A stretch of 64,000 bases of DNA, from positions 34,318,501 through 34,382,500 of the forward strand of contig CM077593.1 of NCBI GenBank assembly GCA_039654915.1, in the 5' to 3' direction. Numbering within the stretch: position 1 is the stretch's first letter; each line of letters begins with the position of its first letter. Both the position numbers and the translations under genes were made by a program. The notes under the pieces were generated by a model. The model saw nothing but the letters and a program-made list of their open reading frames with translations. It searched no databases and was not told the origin of the DNA. Of this stretch, positions 12,450 through 24,500 are shown in pieces. The DNA comes from Aquilaria yunnanensis. Its lineage: Eukaryota > Streptophyta > Magnoliopsida > Malvales > Thymelaeaceae.

Positions 12450-13760
12450 GAGTTGAGAAGTACGGTCATAATTTTTTAGAGGCCATGGTAAGGGCTAGGA
12501 CCACTTTGTGAAGTATGGGATATCTGCGTTCAGTCCTCTAAAGGGTCCAGCTGACATAGTACATAGGCCATTGTTCTATCCCATCTTCTTTAATGAAGAC
12601 AGTAATGACGGAGCCTTCAGTAACGGTTAAGTAGAGTACCAAGGGCGCATCAGGCTTCAATTGTCTTAACATGGGGAGGTGTCGTAGATAATTCTTTATC
12701 TACTAAAATGCTTCTTGGCATTCATCCATCCACTTGAAGGTTGTTTTTTTTTTATATTTGAAAGAATGGCTTACATTTATTGCCAAATTGTGAGATGAAC
12801 TGTCCTAACGCGGTTAGTCTCCCGCTGAGCTTTTAAACATCTTTCTCACTCTAAGGGTTAGGCATTGTAAGGATGGCCTTAATTTTGTAAGGATTGGCAT
12901 TGATCTCTCTTTCAGAGACCATGTAACCAAGGAATTTCCTAGCACCTACATCGAAGGTGCACTTTTTAGGCTTCAGTTTCATGTTATACTGATGCATCTC
13001 TAGAAGGTTTCTCAAAGGTCATCAAGATGCTAGCATATTGCTTTGCTTTTGATGATCATGTCATCTATATAAGCTTCCATGTTTGTCCCTATCTGATCTG
13101 CAATGACATGGTTCATTAACCACTGGTAGGTGGCTCCAGCATTTTTCAGGCCGAATGGCATTCGTTGGTAGTAATAGATGGTCTCACCTATTGTGAAAGC
13201 CAACTTCTTTTCATCTTCAGGGCACATTCAAATTTGGTGGTAGCCACTAAAAGCATCCATGAAGGATAATACCTTGAATTTGGATGTGACATCAACTAAT
13301 TGGTCTATGGATGGCAAGGGATATGGATCGTTTGGGCACACATTGTTGAGATTGGTATAGTCGACACACATGTGCTAGTTTCCATTATCTTTTTTTACTA
13401 ATACCACATTGGCGAGCCATTTGGGGTATTGCACTTGCTTAATGATTCCGGCCTTCAACTGCCTTTTGACTTCTCCCCTAATGAACTTACTTCTTTCGGG
13501 TGTCATGTTACGCTTTTTCTACTGTACTGGTCGGGCGAAGAGGTCCACTTGCAAGCTATAAGTAATGACTCTAGGGTCGATCCCAAGCATCTTGCAAGGG
13601 GTCCAAGTAAATACATTTATATTTTCTTTAAGGAATTGAATGAACATCTGTCTTACCTCAGGTGGGAAGTCTTTGCCAATCTTGATTGCCTTTCTGGGGA
13701 CCACTTCTACCAGCTCTGTATCTTTAGGCAAAGCCATGCCATCTTCATTTTCTTAGAGGG
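12430..13760 (-). pseudogene. Reverse transcriptase and RNase H remnants, Tat element
   Basis: In minus order: an entry block (about 13520-13740) with FPPEVRQMFIQFLKEN and DVF-like spacing, then YYYQRMPFGLKNAGATYQWLMN and the catalytic box YIDDM (about 13060-13072). Next come the thumb stretch MKLKPKKCTFDVGARKFLGY (about 12900-13000) and the connection/RNase H stretch with VLYLTVTEGSV, YYVSW and TERRYPILHKVVLALTMA (about 12480-12700). The order and motifs are those of a Ty3/gypsy pol. The catalytic YIDD is still readable, but stops and frameshifts break the chain in many places. Confidence 0.85.
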
Positions 13761-13945
13761 CCTCCTTATGCTTTTTTTATTCCACTGGTATAGGGGTATT
13801 CTTTCTGGGCCTTCGTAAGGATGCCACATAGCTTCGGCGTGCCATTGCTTGGTTCACAAACACTATTGCATCCCCTAATGGGGGATACAAAAAACACCAT
13901 TAGGCTTCTGACGTTAGCCCGAATAGGGAATTGCACCTAGGCTAG

Positions 13946-14257
13946 CTAACCCAAAATGGCATTATAAGGTGATGGGACATTGAGGACAAGAAACTCATTA
14001 TCTTGGGAGTCACAGGCAAGTTCCTCATTGTGATTTCTTCCTAACAGCATCAATAGGACCCTAATGGTCCTAACGGTGGGGACCTCATCATTGCTTATCC
14101 CAAAGGTAGGCCCACTGATGGGTAACAAGGAGGATCGTTTCACCTTTATCTTTTCCAACAGATCAATGAAAAAGGCGTTGACGTTGGCCCCTGTATCTAG
14201 GTAAACCCTTTCTATGTCAAAGTTATTGATGCACGCCTTAAAGACAAGTGGGACCAT
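13946..14257 (-). pseudogene. Aspartic protease remnant, Tat element
   Basis: About 100 codons stay open on the minus strand. VYLDTGANVNAFF near 14185-14200 contains the DTG catalytic triad, and VPSPYNAILG at the end matches the usual 'YNAILGR' close of the Tat protease. The domain lies between gag and RT as expected. The frame is lost on both sides. Confidence 0.8.
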
Positions 14258-14339
14258 TATCTAGGATCCATTCGGCTTAGTTATAACCCAGCCCAGGTTA
14301 ACTACCTCGGGTTGTGCAATTTCATGCTCTTATCTCTTC

Positions 14340-15500
14340 TAAGCAGTTGAGGCCTTTCCTTTAATGATCATGTGAGCCATCCCTGTTGGGGGTCTAGGGT
14401 TTTGATTGTCTTTTGGAGAGCAAGGCCTTTCAGGCCTTTTACCTCTATCGTTGTCACCCTCATCATTTCTATGAGGACTCACTTGTTGTATACGGCAAGG
14501 AGATGTCCATTTGAACAAGTATTCATTCAACTTACCTTCTCGAATCATCTCTTCAAATAGCTTCTTTAGTTGCCAGGACTACTTAGTTTCATTCCCCTTG
14601 TCTTTGTTGTATCTACAGTATATTTTGAGGTACATCATTGGTGGCCACCTAAGGATCTAGTTCTTCTTCTCGAGAGCATAAAGGATGTTTGACCATGTTT
14701 CTTTTAAAGGCGAAAGGATGGCCTCTAATCTTGAGTCCCTTCTACCCTTCTTTCGAGATCCACTTTCCTTGGTTTTTAGGTAGTCTCTAAGAACCATTGG
14801 ATGATTGAGTTCCTTCGCATGCATGTATCTTGTGGCTTGGCCGAGGAATTCCTCCAGGTCCCATACAAGGTTCTCACGAAGGTCTTAAGCTAATCTCAAA
14901 TCCCACACTAATCCTTGGGTGATGGCTACTAGGTGTAGCTCTAAAGATAGCCCCTGCACTTGCGCTACCTCAACATTGAATCTCTGGACATAATCCTTTA
15001 GGGCTCTTCACGACATTGTTGTATTTTCAATGGGTAAGCCACCATATTCGAAGTCAGCCTACTTCCCAAGAAATGTCTTAGGAACACCTGGGAAAAATCC
15101 CTAAATAAGGTGAAGTGGTGCCCCTAGTTAGTACCAAACCAATAAGTGGCGGCTCCTGTTAACATAAAGCTAAAAACCCTGCACATGATGGCATCGGAAG
15201 CTTTTTCAAGCCTCATGGAGGTAACATACCTTTGTAGATGGTTTACGGGGTCCATAAGGCCATCATAAAAGTCAATCTTTGGCATGCAGAACCCCTTAAG
15301 AGCGGGGCATTAATTATCTCTTTTGAGAAGGGTTGGATCCATAGGTACTCCACATCTATGCCCATTGTAGGGCCTTCATTTGCTCTAAGGCCCGTATGCC
15401 TGCTCCATTTATTCAAGTCTTTGCAGGATTGCACTAATGTTGCTAGGACCATTTGAGTAGTCCAGGAATCATTGTCTCTCATGGGTTTATGCCCTTGAGG
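14340..15500 (-). pseudogene. gag remnant, Tat element
   Basis: The minus strand shows a retrotransposon capsid-type domain: FYDGLMDPVNHLQRYVTSM, then CRVFSFMLTGAATYWF, then FSQVFLRHFLG (about 15060-15290). A weak nucleocapsid remnant follows, CRYNKDKGNET then LKKLFEEMIREGKL (about 14510-14620), in which the second half of the Cys/His knuckle is lost. Stops interrupt several places. Gag would build the particle around the element RNA. Confidence 0.78.
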
Positions 15501-15509
15501 GCTGACCTT

Positions 15510-15625
15510 CTCCGTCGGGTGACTTTCACCTTGTGGACAAGCAAGGCAAAGCCCCTCTGTCGGGTGACTTTCACCTTGTGGACAAGCAAGGCAAAACTCC
15601 TCCGCCGAGTGACTTTTAGCGGCCT
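15510..15625. repeat. 45-bp tandem repeat in the gag leader of the Tat element
   Basis: The unit beginning GTCGGGTGACTTTCACC recurs at 15514, 15559 and, shortened, 15604. This is a strict 45-bp step (15 codons), nearly identical for two units. Confidence 0.85.
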
Positions 15626-15909
15626 TTCGTAGAGCCTTAGGTAAGGCCTTTTGGATTTATTGCTAGATTGTCACCCTTAATTGCTCGAACAGTGCATGCT
15701 GTAATGCTTGGAACTATTCGTAGTTTAGGGGCACAGGGCCCTTGCCCCTGTAGGGGCCCCTCTGGAGCCCATGGGATTCTCGAGCTTGTCTTCTTGGTGC
15801 ATTTCTTCACCTACGAGCCCTATGGACCTTTTAGGGCGATGTCTTTCCTGCTTAGTCTCCTGTAGGTCATGGTTCTCCATTTGTGATTTTCACGTGTTCA
15901 CCATATTGG

Positions 15910-15928
15910 GTTCCCATAGACGACACCA
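15910..15928 (-). other. Primer-binding site of the Tat element
   Basis: Three bases inside the 5' LTR, the minus strand reads TGGTGTCGTCTATGGGAAC. This resembles the TGGCGCCGTCTGTGGG-type site I know from Tat-group elements, with CpG positions changed to TpG or CpA. It supports both the orientation and the lineage. Confidence 0.55.
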
Positions 15929-15931
15929 AAT

Positions 15932-16300
15932 TGATAGGGAAAATAATAGGGTAGGCTAGGTCCAAGAGCTTGGTGAACAACAGATCAAAGTCCTGCATGC
16001 AAAGACATAAACAGAGCCCGGGATGTGCTCCTGGGGAAAACCCTCTGATGCTTAAGTTAGTTTTCCAACAAGGAATAGCAGGGAAAAGGAGAAAAAATGC
16101 CCAGGGTTGATGAAGGCTTTATATAGTCAAGGTGTGCTCCAAGAAGTTTGCTCTTAAGATAGAAATCTCATAGCTTATCTCGTATTTGAGGGATACAACT
16201 TCCTTCTAGGAGGGAATTCCCTTTAGGGCCTATCTGAACTTCTAGGAACGGCCTAACCCTTAGACATCCGTGTTTGGGCCTTTAGGCCCGTTTCTTACCA
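15932..16300 (-). repeat. 5' LTR of the Tat element (uninterrupted)
   Basis: 369 bp, TGATAGGG...TTACCA on the + strand, followed by the duplication CTTTT. It is the uninterrupted partner of 779-5517 and shows the pre-insertion state of both solo-LTR sites in that copy. Confidence 0.87.
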
Positions 16301-17346
16301 CTTTTAGTTTATGAGTACCTTCAAGTCACGTTTTAAATAGTAGAGATAAGATACTTTAATTATTCAAATTTTACCTTTAATCAAGATTAAAGGTAAACAT
16401 ATATTTAAGTGGACAAAATTGAATAATATTTTTATAGTTTCCTTTTTTTTTTTTTTGATCCAAATTAGCTAACGTTTCTTATACCATATTTAAGGTGAAA
16501 CAATTCACAGTTTGTGGTGGTTAAATGTGTAGGATGATATGTTGAACATCTACATCTGATAAAGGAGTGTCTTGTTAATATGTTTAAGTATTTGTTCAAG
16601 GTTGTATGGTGTATAAGTGTACAATTGTGATAGTTGAATGTATAATACGATAGGTTGAGTGTCTAAATTAGGTAAGGAAGTGTTTTATTCTACATGTTAG
16701 CAACATGTTTTTAGAAGTCATTACCAATCAGTTTATACCTAGATTGATTGGATATCTATTATGGTCTATGAGTTTCTAAGATTGTAAGTCTATTACATTA
16801 AAAGAAGACTAAGCACCCTTAATGCCAAAAAATTGGTATCATGAGGGTTCAATTTTTATATTTTCTTAATTTTTGTTTCTTTACCTAGTCATTGAAAAAA
16901 TTAATTTTTTTTATGAATTTTATTAAAATATTTTAACTTAATTCCAAATTGTGAACCTTATCAAACCAACCAAATATAGAATTTGTTTGGATGTCCTTGA
17001 AATTTTTGGATTTAACGAAATCCACCAAGAATTTGAAGGTGCATTCTACTCAAACTATGCATCTTACCAGACCAATCAGATTTGAATAAACAATCTATCT
17101 CAGCATTTTATGAAATCCACCAAATAATTTTCTTAAATATTTATTGAAAATTTTTTCACTGAATTCAATTTTTTTTGCAATTATTTTTTCTAAAAAAAGA
17201 AATACAAAATTGAATTATTAGAACAATTGGATAACTAACCTAAAATTTATTTCTATATGTTATTGATTTAATTTAAGTAATAATTACTTTTTGGCTTCCA
17301 AGAAGTAATTTATAAATGCATTATAACTACCTTTGTATCTAAAAAA

Positions 17347-17366
17347 CACACACACACACACACACA
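17347..17366. repeat. (CA)10 microsatellite
   Basis: Ten uninterrupted CA units. Confidence 0.95.
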
Positions 17367-17558
17367 ATGAAAAACTTAGATAGAGACCTTAGACATAAAA
17401 CGCAACACAAAGATAGAGTGCCTAAAACGACGCAAATGAAAACTTAGTATATCAGTAACCATAATTAACAAAATACAGGACAAAAGTTGAGGTTTTCCCA
17501 GAAACAAGTCTGGTCTTCTTCTTCAGCGTGAATAACTTGGCGTGGAAACAAACAAACG

Positions 17559-17594
17559 ATGGCGGCGCTACAGTGGGCTTCTGCGAGCTTGGAG
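17559..17594 (+). other. Possible orphan first-exon fragment
   Basis: An ATG opens a short frame reading MAALQWASASLE that is followed at once by a GTATAA donor-like site, inside a locally GC-rich island on AT-rich ground. This looks like a captured or relic first exon, but no following exon was found. The same island also keeps 60-100 codons open on both strands by chance, so confidence is low. Confidence 0.2.
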
Positions 17595-18360
17595 GTATAA
17601 CTTGGCTTGCCCACCTCATCTCGGAGAGGCCACGGCTGAGACGACTGGAGCCAAGCCTCCAGAAACCATTTCAACCCCGATTCACTCTTTCCCGCACATT
17701 TCCTTGTCTCTCCCGTCTCTATTGCTTTCTGTTGATTTTTAAATCCTCTGCCTCTTGTGCGCTATTTATAGAGTGTAATGTGCAGAGATGTGGTGAGGCT
17801 AGAATACCTAGGGATTAACTTGAAGAAAATCTAACAAAATCTTGTGAAAAATTAAAAATTCTAACCATCCATTTTTAAAAGAACAAATAGGTTTCAGCTA
17901 GAGCAGAAAGAATTCCTGCTTCCTCTTGCAACTAGAGGCCGCTGAGGAGGAGAGGGTTGATAGGGTATGGGCTAAAAGAAAAAAATGAAAAAGAAAAAGA
18001 AAAAAAAACAAAAAAAACTACATCGAAATTCCAAAATTCTAGATTATCTAAAAAAATCCAAAAGAAACCAAAAATAAATCTAAATTATTTTTATTTTACT
18101 TAGGTCTAAAACTAAATTATCATCAAGAAAAAATGAGATATCAACAATATATTTATGTCTTATCGACATGTAGATGAACTTGGATACATTTTATGTGAAG
18201 TTAGATTTACTATCTAGATGTAATTCGACATTTTATACATAAAAATGGACATTAAACCACAATTTTGATATTAGACATAAAGTTGTCTAACTCCATTTTT
18301 TTTCTATATTTGTGTCCAAGTGCCAAATTGTGATGGTTCAATATCTAGTATAATAGGTTG

Positions 18361-21005
18361 TGTTATAGCCCTCTTAGCGTAATGCTCAGTGAGTGAAGTA
18401 AGTTCCAAAATCCTTAGCTTAAATGTTTAGTTGGTTATGAGTGGTTCATGGCAATAGGTTTGCCTGGGGCCAAAATGGTCATTTTACACCTTAAAGCGCC
18501 GGGACACATCCTAAGAGAAAAAATGATGTTTTTAAAACCCAAAGCCCAAGTTTGAAGGTTTTGCTTAAGTATTTTATTACCTAGTTACTATTTGGGGAAG
18601 GGGTAAATTTGCAAGTTTTAAAGAAGTTTTGGTGTAAAAGTGTTTTTGTTGTTTTAAAATGGTTGGAAGAGATGAGGATGTCACTCTTCCCTCATCCCTT
18701 CCACTTGATTTTCGTAGCCCTCTCCTCCCCTCCCCATTTCTTGCTCAATCCACTTTAAATTCAAGATTTCCTAGCAAAATTGAAGAGGTTCCTTGGTGCC
18801 CAAGTGGATGGGTGTTTGCTTTGCACTTATTTTCCATGTTTTGAAGCTTGGAAGGGTGCTTTTCACCTTGGGCAAGTTGAGTTTGTGAGGTAACTCTTTG
18901 TTCCTGATGTTTTCTTGTTTTTTAAGGTTATGGGAGCTTGGGTTTTGCTGTGTTAATTTAGTGCCATGAACCTTTTTTGTGCGTTGGAACCTAGGAAACC
19001 TAGAGGAGCCTTTGGAAATGGAAATTTTTGGCTTCTGGTGCTTGATGCTTGCTAGTTCAAGGTGAATTAAGGTAAAGGATTTAGTTATTCTTTTGCTAAA
19101 TTGATGTATGTTGTTTGTTTGTTGGTTATGGTGCTTGATTTGGTGAGTTAGTGCTTAAAATGGCTCAAGTAAGGCACCCCTTGTGCATAGGCATTGCAAG
19201 GAACTTTATATCGCGGCCTGGAGTTTGTGATGCGTAGGCACAGCACAGATGGTGCATACGCACCATTTCCAGAATGGATGGGTTACCAGAGTGCGTGCAC
19301 ACCATGGAGGTAGTGTGTTTGCATTGGGCCTAGGAGGCCTAGTTCATGCACAAGGGAGTTCTTAAGGGTTTGGGGTTCCCCCCTAGTTAAGCTCACTAAG
19401 TTTCTCCATGACTAGTTAAACATCAGTTTAGTAAGGTAATAGTTGTTTTGTTTGCTAAATTAATGTATGGAACTTATATGTTGGCCATGGAGGTTGTTTT
19501 GGTAAGTTATTGCTTGAATTGAGACAAAGGGAAACACCCCTTAAGCTTAGGCAACATGAAGAACAAAGCAGAGCTTTTCCCATGCGAAGTAAACACACTA
19601 GCCCATGGTGCGTTCACATGAAATCCAGAATTGAGAAGCTAACTGAGATGTAAGAGCTAGATTGATTACATGGCTATTCCTAAGGCCTTGAGGGACCTTG
19701 GGGGACCCTAGTTAAGCTTCCTAATCACCTCTATGGTTAGATAAACATTAATTTAGTAGTGAACCAAGTAATGGTAGATAGGGGAGCACCATGGATGAAG
19801 GCTTAATGCACTTATGGCCTAGCCAAGTTATGACTTGAGGCTCAAGTGAAAGCTTAATGCATCCTTGGTAGGTTAAATGCCGACGCTTAGTACCTTGGTG
19901 GTCTAGGTGAGAATATTAGCTCAAGACACCAAGTGGGAGCCTAGCGCACCTAATTGGGTAAAGGTTTAGTACCATAGTGGCCTAGGTGAGCCAATGGCTC
20001 AAGGCAGTATGTGGGAGCCTAGTACACCTGGGGAGTTCCTTATAACTCAAGCAAGGAGCATCCACCATGTTCACCTGCACAATAATCAAGGGAAGGTTAT
20101 TTAGTGAGCTTAGCTCACTAGGACGTCAGCAAGCTAAGCTTGCTAGGAACAAGTTAGGGGCCAAAGCTTGCTAGGCACAAGGTAACGTCTGTGCAAGGAC
20201 TAGGTTGAGGATGGGTTTCAAAGGACCCAAATACATGCGCATATGTTAGCCCTCAGACTGTAAGTGCACACAGTAAACTTTATATATTATATATATGTGT
20301 GTCCTCAGTATTTTTCTTGCAGGTTGAAGGATCCCTTACTGAGAATCTTTTATTTTCACTCCCTTAGTCTTTGTTGTGCAGTTTTTGGGCATCGTTGAGC
20401 CAGCAACCATTGAGGGTTGTTGAACTAAACTCACGAGCAGGTATATGGTTTATTTGAATCTTTATGATTCTAGTTTGTAGTTTACTTGTCAGTTAAGTTA
20501 TGGTACTAACTACAGTCGTCTATTTGGCCAACAGAGGCTGGTGAAGCACAAGGGAAGGTTTTGGAGCATGCTACCGAGAGTTGCTCTAAGGTGGAAGCTT
20601 AGTTATGGATCTCATTAGAGTTTTTCAGTGTATAGTTTTCATACATTAGTTTGCCTCCGTTGTTCATGTATAAGTAGTCTACTCTAGAGTCGCTCTTAGC
20701 TGTGAGCATAGTCTACTTTTACCTATATGTTTACATGCGATTGATTATGCATAGTTAACCATATAAAATGCTTTGTATGCTTTGACAGTTTTGATGTTTG
20801 TTTTTAATGAAATGCCATGGCAATGTTTTAAGTATCATTTCCTTATTTTATTAATCAATTCAAAGCACATACTCATATTGTAGGATTAAATAACTAGATC
20901 CATAAAGGTTCTTAACTATTGTGCACATAATTAATTAGTCAATTGTGACTAGTGTGGGACATATTCCCATGGGCTTCTTGGGCAGGCCCGCGAGGGTCCG
21001 TGTCT
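18361..21005. mobile_element. 2.6-kb solo LTR (family B)
   Basis: It starts TGTTATAGCC and ends GGTCCGTGTCT. GGTTG occurs at 18356-18360 and 21006-21010, and the flanks join into the local repeat motif (..aggttg + agtgtctaaat..), which fixes the insertion. No internal coding domain, PBS or polypurine tract is seen. It shares its opening and later blocks (near 20300-20400: 'ggatcccttactgagaat', 'gttgagcc') with the block at 39036-41446. I read both as members of one long-LTR family. Confidence 0.68.
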
Positions 21006-21532
21006 GGTTGAGTGTCTAAATCTAGTAAGAGAGAGTCTTATTTACCTACTTGAGTATATATTTTAGGTTTGTATGGTGCCAATTGCCAAAGTGTTTGACT
21101 GTAGTTTCTATGTATCTAATTGTAGTGCTTGAATTTTTAATGTGATTGGTTAAGTGTCTAAATCTGATAAGGAAATGTACAATATACATGTTTGTGGTAT
21201 CCAAATATAAAGGTGTACAAATTGAATGTCTAGTATGAAAGGTTAAGTTTCTAGCACAATAGGTTTCATGCCTAGTATGATAGGTTGAACTTACAATCTA
21301 CATGATTGTTTGATATTAAAAGTAAAAATAGTGATTGATTTATATTTCTCAAATAGAAACAAAAAAAAATTATTTTGCTCGTAAAAATATTCTGAAACAT
21401 AACATGATTATTTCATAGTTGAATTTAAAAAATTTAAAAAAAGTAAAACAAACAGATTTGAAAAAAAAAAGCAAAAAACGATTAAGCATTTGTCATTAGC
21501 GTACATCTGCTAAGGCAGGCGCTAGAATGCTC
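21006..21532. repeat. Right half of the degenerate repeat split by the solo LTR
   Basis: Further loose copies of the 'ggttgagtgtctaaatctgataaggaa' type motif occur near 21006-21040 and 21145-21180, and shorter echoes ('ctagtatgataggttgaac') near 21225-21290. Spacing is irregular, so it is not a tidy satellite. Confidence 0.45.
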
Positions 21533-24500
21533 TGATTTTGTTCTTGTTGTGTGAAAAAGGACTAGATAAATAAAAGGTGTGTAATTATAACAATATTCTA
21601 AATTTTTACCCTCTTTTTCACCCTGTAAGTGTACATTGTCTGTTACGTTGTGGTGATTGAGAGGTTGATCCCATTGTTAGTGTTGTACCCAAAAGCCAAT
21701 CATGAGATGATTGTATTTTTTGCATATTGAGTCATGATATTTTATTGAGGCATTAATCCAGCAATTATGTTTGTTGTTTTGTTTCTACGTAATGTAATAA
21801 ACATATTTGTGACCCTAGAATAATGATATTCTCAAACGTCCCTGGTCTAGTATTATTGTGGAGTGGGTGCAATAATACATAATGACTAGCATATGTGGAG
21901 ACTAATATGAGATATGTAGTCTACATATGGGTACAAGTTGGAGAACTTGTGTACTGGACCGAGCCACCATGAGAACATTACATGGATCGTTATATGAGTC
22001 TCATAAGTGATTCTCATAGTGATCATGGTATATGTAGTCCTTCAACCTAAGATCATCAAGGTTCCCTACATGTGAGTCACATACTTTGATACTTTTCTTT
22101 GTTGCTCGTAACTGAGTGAACTTGAAGGAGGTCATTGGGTATGCCACATATCATGCGGAGAGATTTGTATGATCAAGATGGGATTTGTCCTTCATATGTA
22201 ACGGGAGTGATATCTTCGGGACCCTTGATAGAGTGAGACTTAGAAAATGCATGGCCATGCTCGAATGAGTTGATATACGATATCAATGTCATCAGTTTAA
22301 ATTGGTCTACTCGGTAATCAAGAAACCAAAGGTTGGGCTATACGAGAGTGATACATTCCATGTCTTGTGCTTAGTCTTGATATCTTGGACAAAGGGACAA
22401 TGGCATATATCGATAATGATCATAAAGGTTTAGTCAAATCACCGACAATCATGTCACTTGAGTAGCAATGATGTGTTGCTAGACACCGCTCATTGCTTAT
22501 GATCATAAATGTGATTTATGATCATTGCCAACGTGGTAAGAGCCTATTGGGTCGCACACATAGAGCTATTTGGATCATTAGAGTGCATGGGCTAATAATT
22601 TGGGTTTTGGTTTCACAATAATTTCGTATTAATAATGGGCCCAATAGTTGAGCCATTATTAAGCCCAAAATTAAAGCCTAATTGGATTAGGGCTTTGAAA
22701 CCCATTAGGCCTGGAAGTTGAGTCACACTATAAATATAACTTTTAGTGAGAAATTCGCAAGTCTCCTTGCCCTATCCTCCCAAAAGGACAGCCGCACTCT
22801 TATCTTGCAATTCCTTGAAGGACGCAAGCTAGCACTGCGAGCGCAAGAGAAATGCATCTGTCGGGATGCGGTGGAGGTGTGGTGATCCCGAGAGGCTCAT
22901 GTGGATACCATAGAGAGCTTGAACATATCAACTGTTCAGGTTTTGTGATTCGACTCTACAGTTGAGTGAGAGATCTCGACCGAAAATTAGGTATGAAAAT
23001 TTTCGAACACCCGGTTTACCCCGTTTCACTTGGATCCTAGAGGGTTTCGGTTAAATTACACTGCGCTATTTGGCTCATAAAACCTAACACCCATGAGGGC
23101 AAAATATGCAAGGGATGGATCCTCAAAATCAAGAACAAGTGAAATACAATAACTTATTCACTAACATTTGAATGCTTTAGAAATAAAGACTTGAGTTAGG
23201 TTGTGATCAAGAGTACACACAATTAAAACAAAGAGATAAAAACAATTATCTACTCTAGACAAAGAAAAGCTAGCAAAGACTCCTAAAAAAGGTTAATCAA
23301 CTTAGGTCAAATAACCACCTAGAGAGGTAGGACTATTTCATGTAATGGTTGTTTTAGAAACATGCCAACTTACTAGGGTGAAGGTTCCTATACAATCCAT
23401 CTAAGTCTATCTCTGCCTTAGACTTTCTCCTAAGCTAAGACCAAGGTCATCCTGATCATTGCACCTTAACCAAGGGCTTGAGGTTCCAACCTTTAATTTA
23501 CTAAGAGAACTCACTTGAGTCTATCGACCTAAGCCAACTCCTTCCTACTTAACTCTTATAATCCATACTAAAAGAAATCTCTCTCTAGCATTTCCATGAG
23601 CACCATGTAAGTGTGTGCACTAGGTGACTTAGGGAGCAACTAAAGAGGTTTAAGCACAAAATTGAGTGCTATATAAGTCATAGATAGGCTTAGCAACAAG
23701 AACAAGCCATACAATCCACAATTCCCCAAGCCCTAGAAGGCTTGGGTTCACTACTCACTTATGTACAAATTAAACAGAGAAAAGATAAAAGAGAGAACTT
23801 TTCCATGAAAACAATCAACAAGATGGAAGAAAACTAATCCATTAGCAAGATATCACCAACCATATCAAACTCCGAACAGCTCTAACTTTTTCCCAAAAAG
23901 CATTAGAAAAACCAAAAAATAGAGCAAAATCTGAAACTTGTCCTCTACTCCTCAACTAGATACAAATCTATCATTTTTTTTAATCTAAATATACTTCCCA
24001 AAGCATCCAAATTGGCTCCAGCCAATTACGAAAAGGTTTGGTAGAGAGTATTGGTGTGCAAGAAGATGAAAAGGATGTTCAACCATCAAGAGACAACTTT
24101 AAAAATGCTATTAAGAAATGGTCCCCCAAGCCACCATGTGCTATGATGGCATGATGGCTCTTGGGAAATGAAAGGTGTGCTCCACACTTGTGTTGCATTG
24201 ATGTCATGCACATGGCAGTCTCCAAATAAACTCTAGGTAGGTTTTGCACCAACTATAGTGGAGTGGCTCTCATGAGCTATAGGTACCCTTATCACACTAT
24301 GTGCCACATGTGCAGTCTTAGCATGGTGGGCTATTTTGTTTTTCTCTAAGTATCTCCTTGAGATGGGTCTTTCTTGCTTTGTTAGCTCCTGCCTCCACAA
24401 TCGATTCCATATGATTTTCCTTCTTTTATTAGTCAAGTCTTACTATCACAGGCATACCTCAAATATACTAAAAACACAACTAAGGACTAACCATGTGAAA

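Larger units (their letters stand above)
779..16300 (-). mobile_element. Degenerate Ty3/gypsy element, Tat (Retand/Ogre-like) lineage, with nested insertions
   Basis: This is a full-length but broken LTR retrotransposon read on the minus strand. The right copy (15932-16300) is its 5' LTR and the left copy (779-5517) is its 3' LTR. Both LTRs run TGATAGGG to TACCA on the + strand and are flanked by the 5-bp duplication CTTTT at 774-778 and 16301-16305. In minus order the interior holds gag, protease, RT, RNase H, a second archaeal-type RNase H and integrase remnants. The second RNase H, and an extra gene between pol and the 3' LTR, are traits of the Tat group. Stops and frameshifts cut every domain. 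The LTR copies differ at many sites, far more than those of the copia elements in MRE11, so this is an old insertion. Three solo LTRs have landed inside it. Confidence 0.88.
16306..18360. other. AT-rich non-coding stretch with a degenerate repeat
   Basis: No intact gene. At 16520-16690 two copies of a motif of the type 'taggttgagtgtctaaat..ggtaaggaagtg' appear; it recurs at 18345-18360 and 21006-21310 on the far side of a solo LTR. A GC-richer island at 17470-17950 could be a gene fragment. A purine-rich tract fills 17980-18025. Confidence 0.45.

Noticed and set aside
17528..17818. Overlapping frames on both strands as coding genes
   Set aside because: Both strands are open at once with no family resemblance; only a short first-exon-like fragment seems worth noting.
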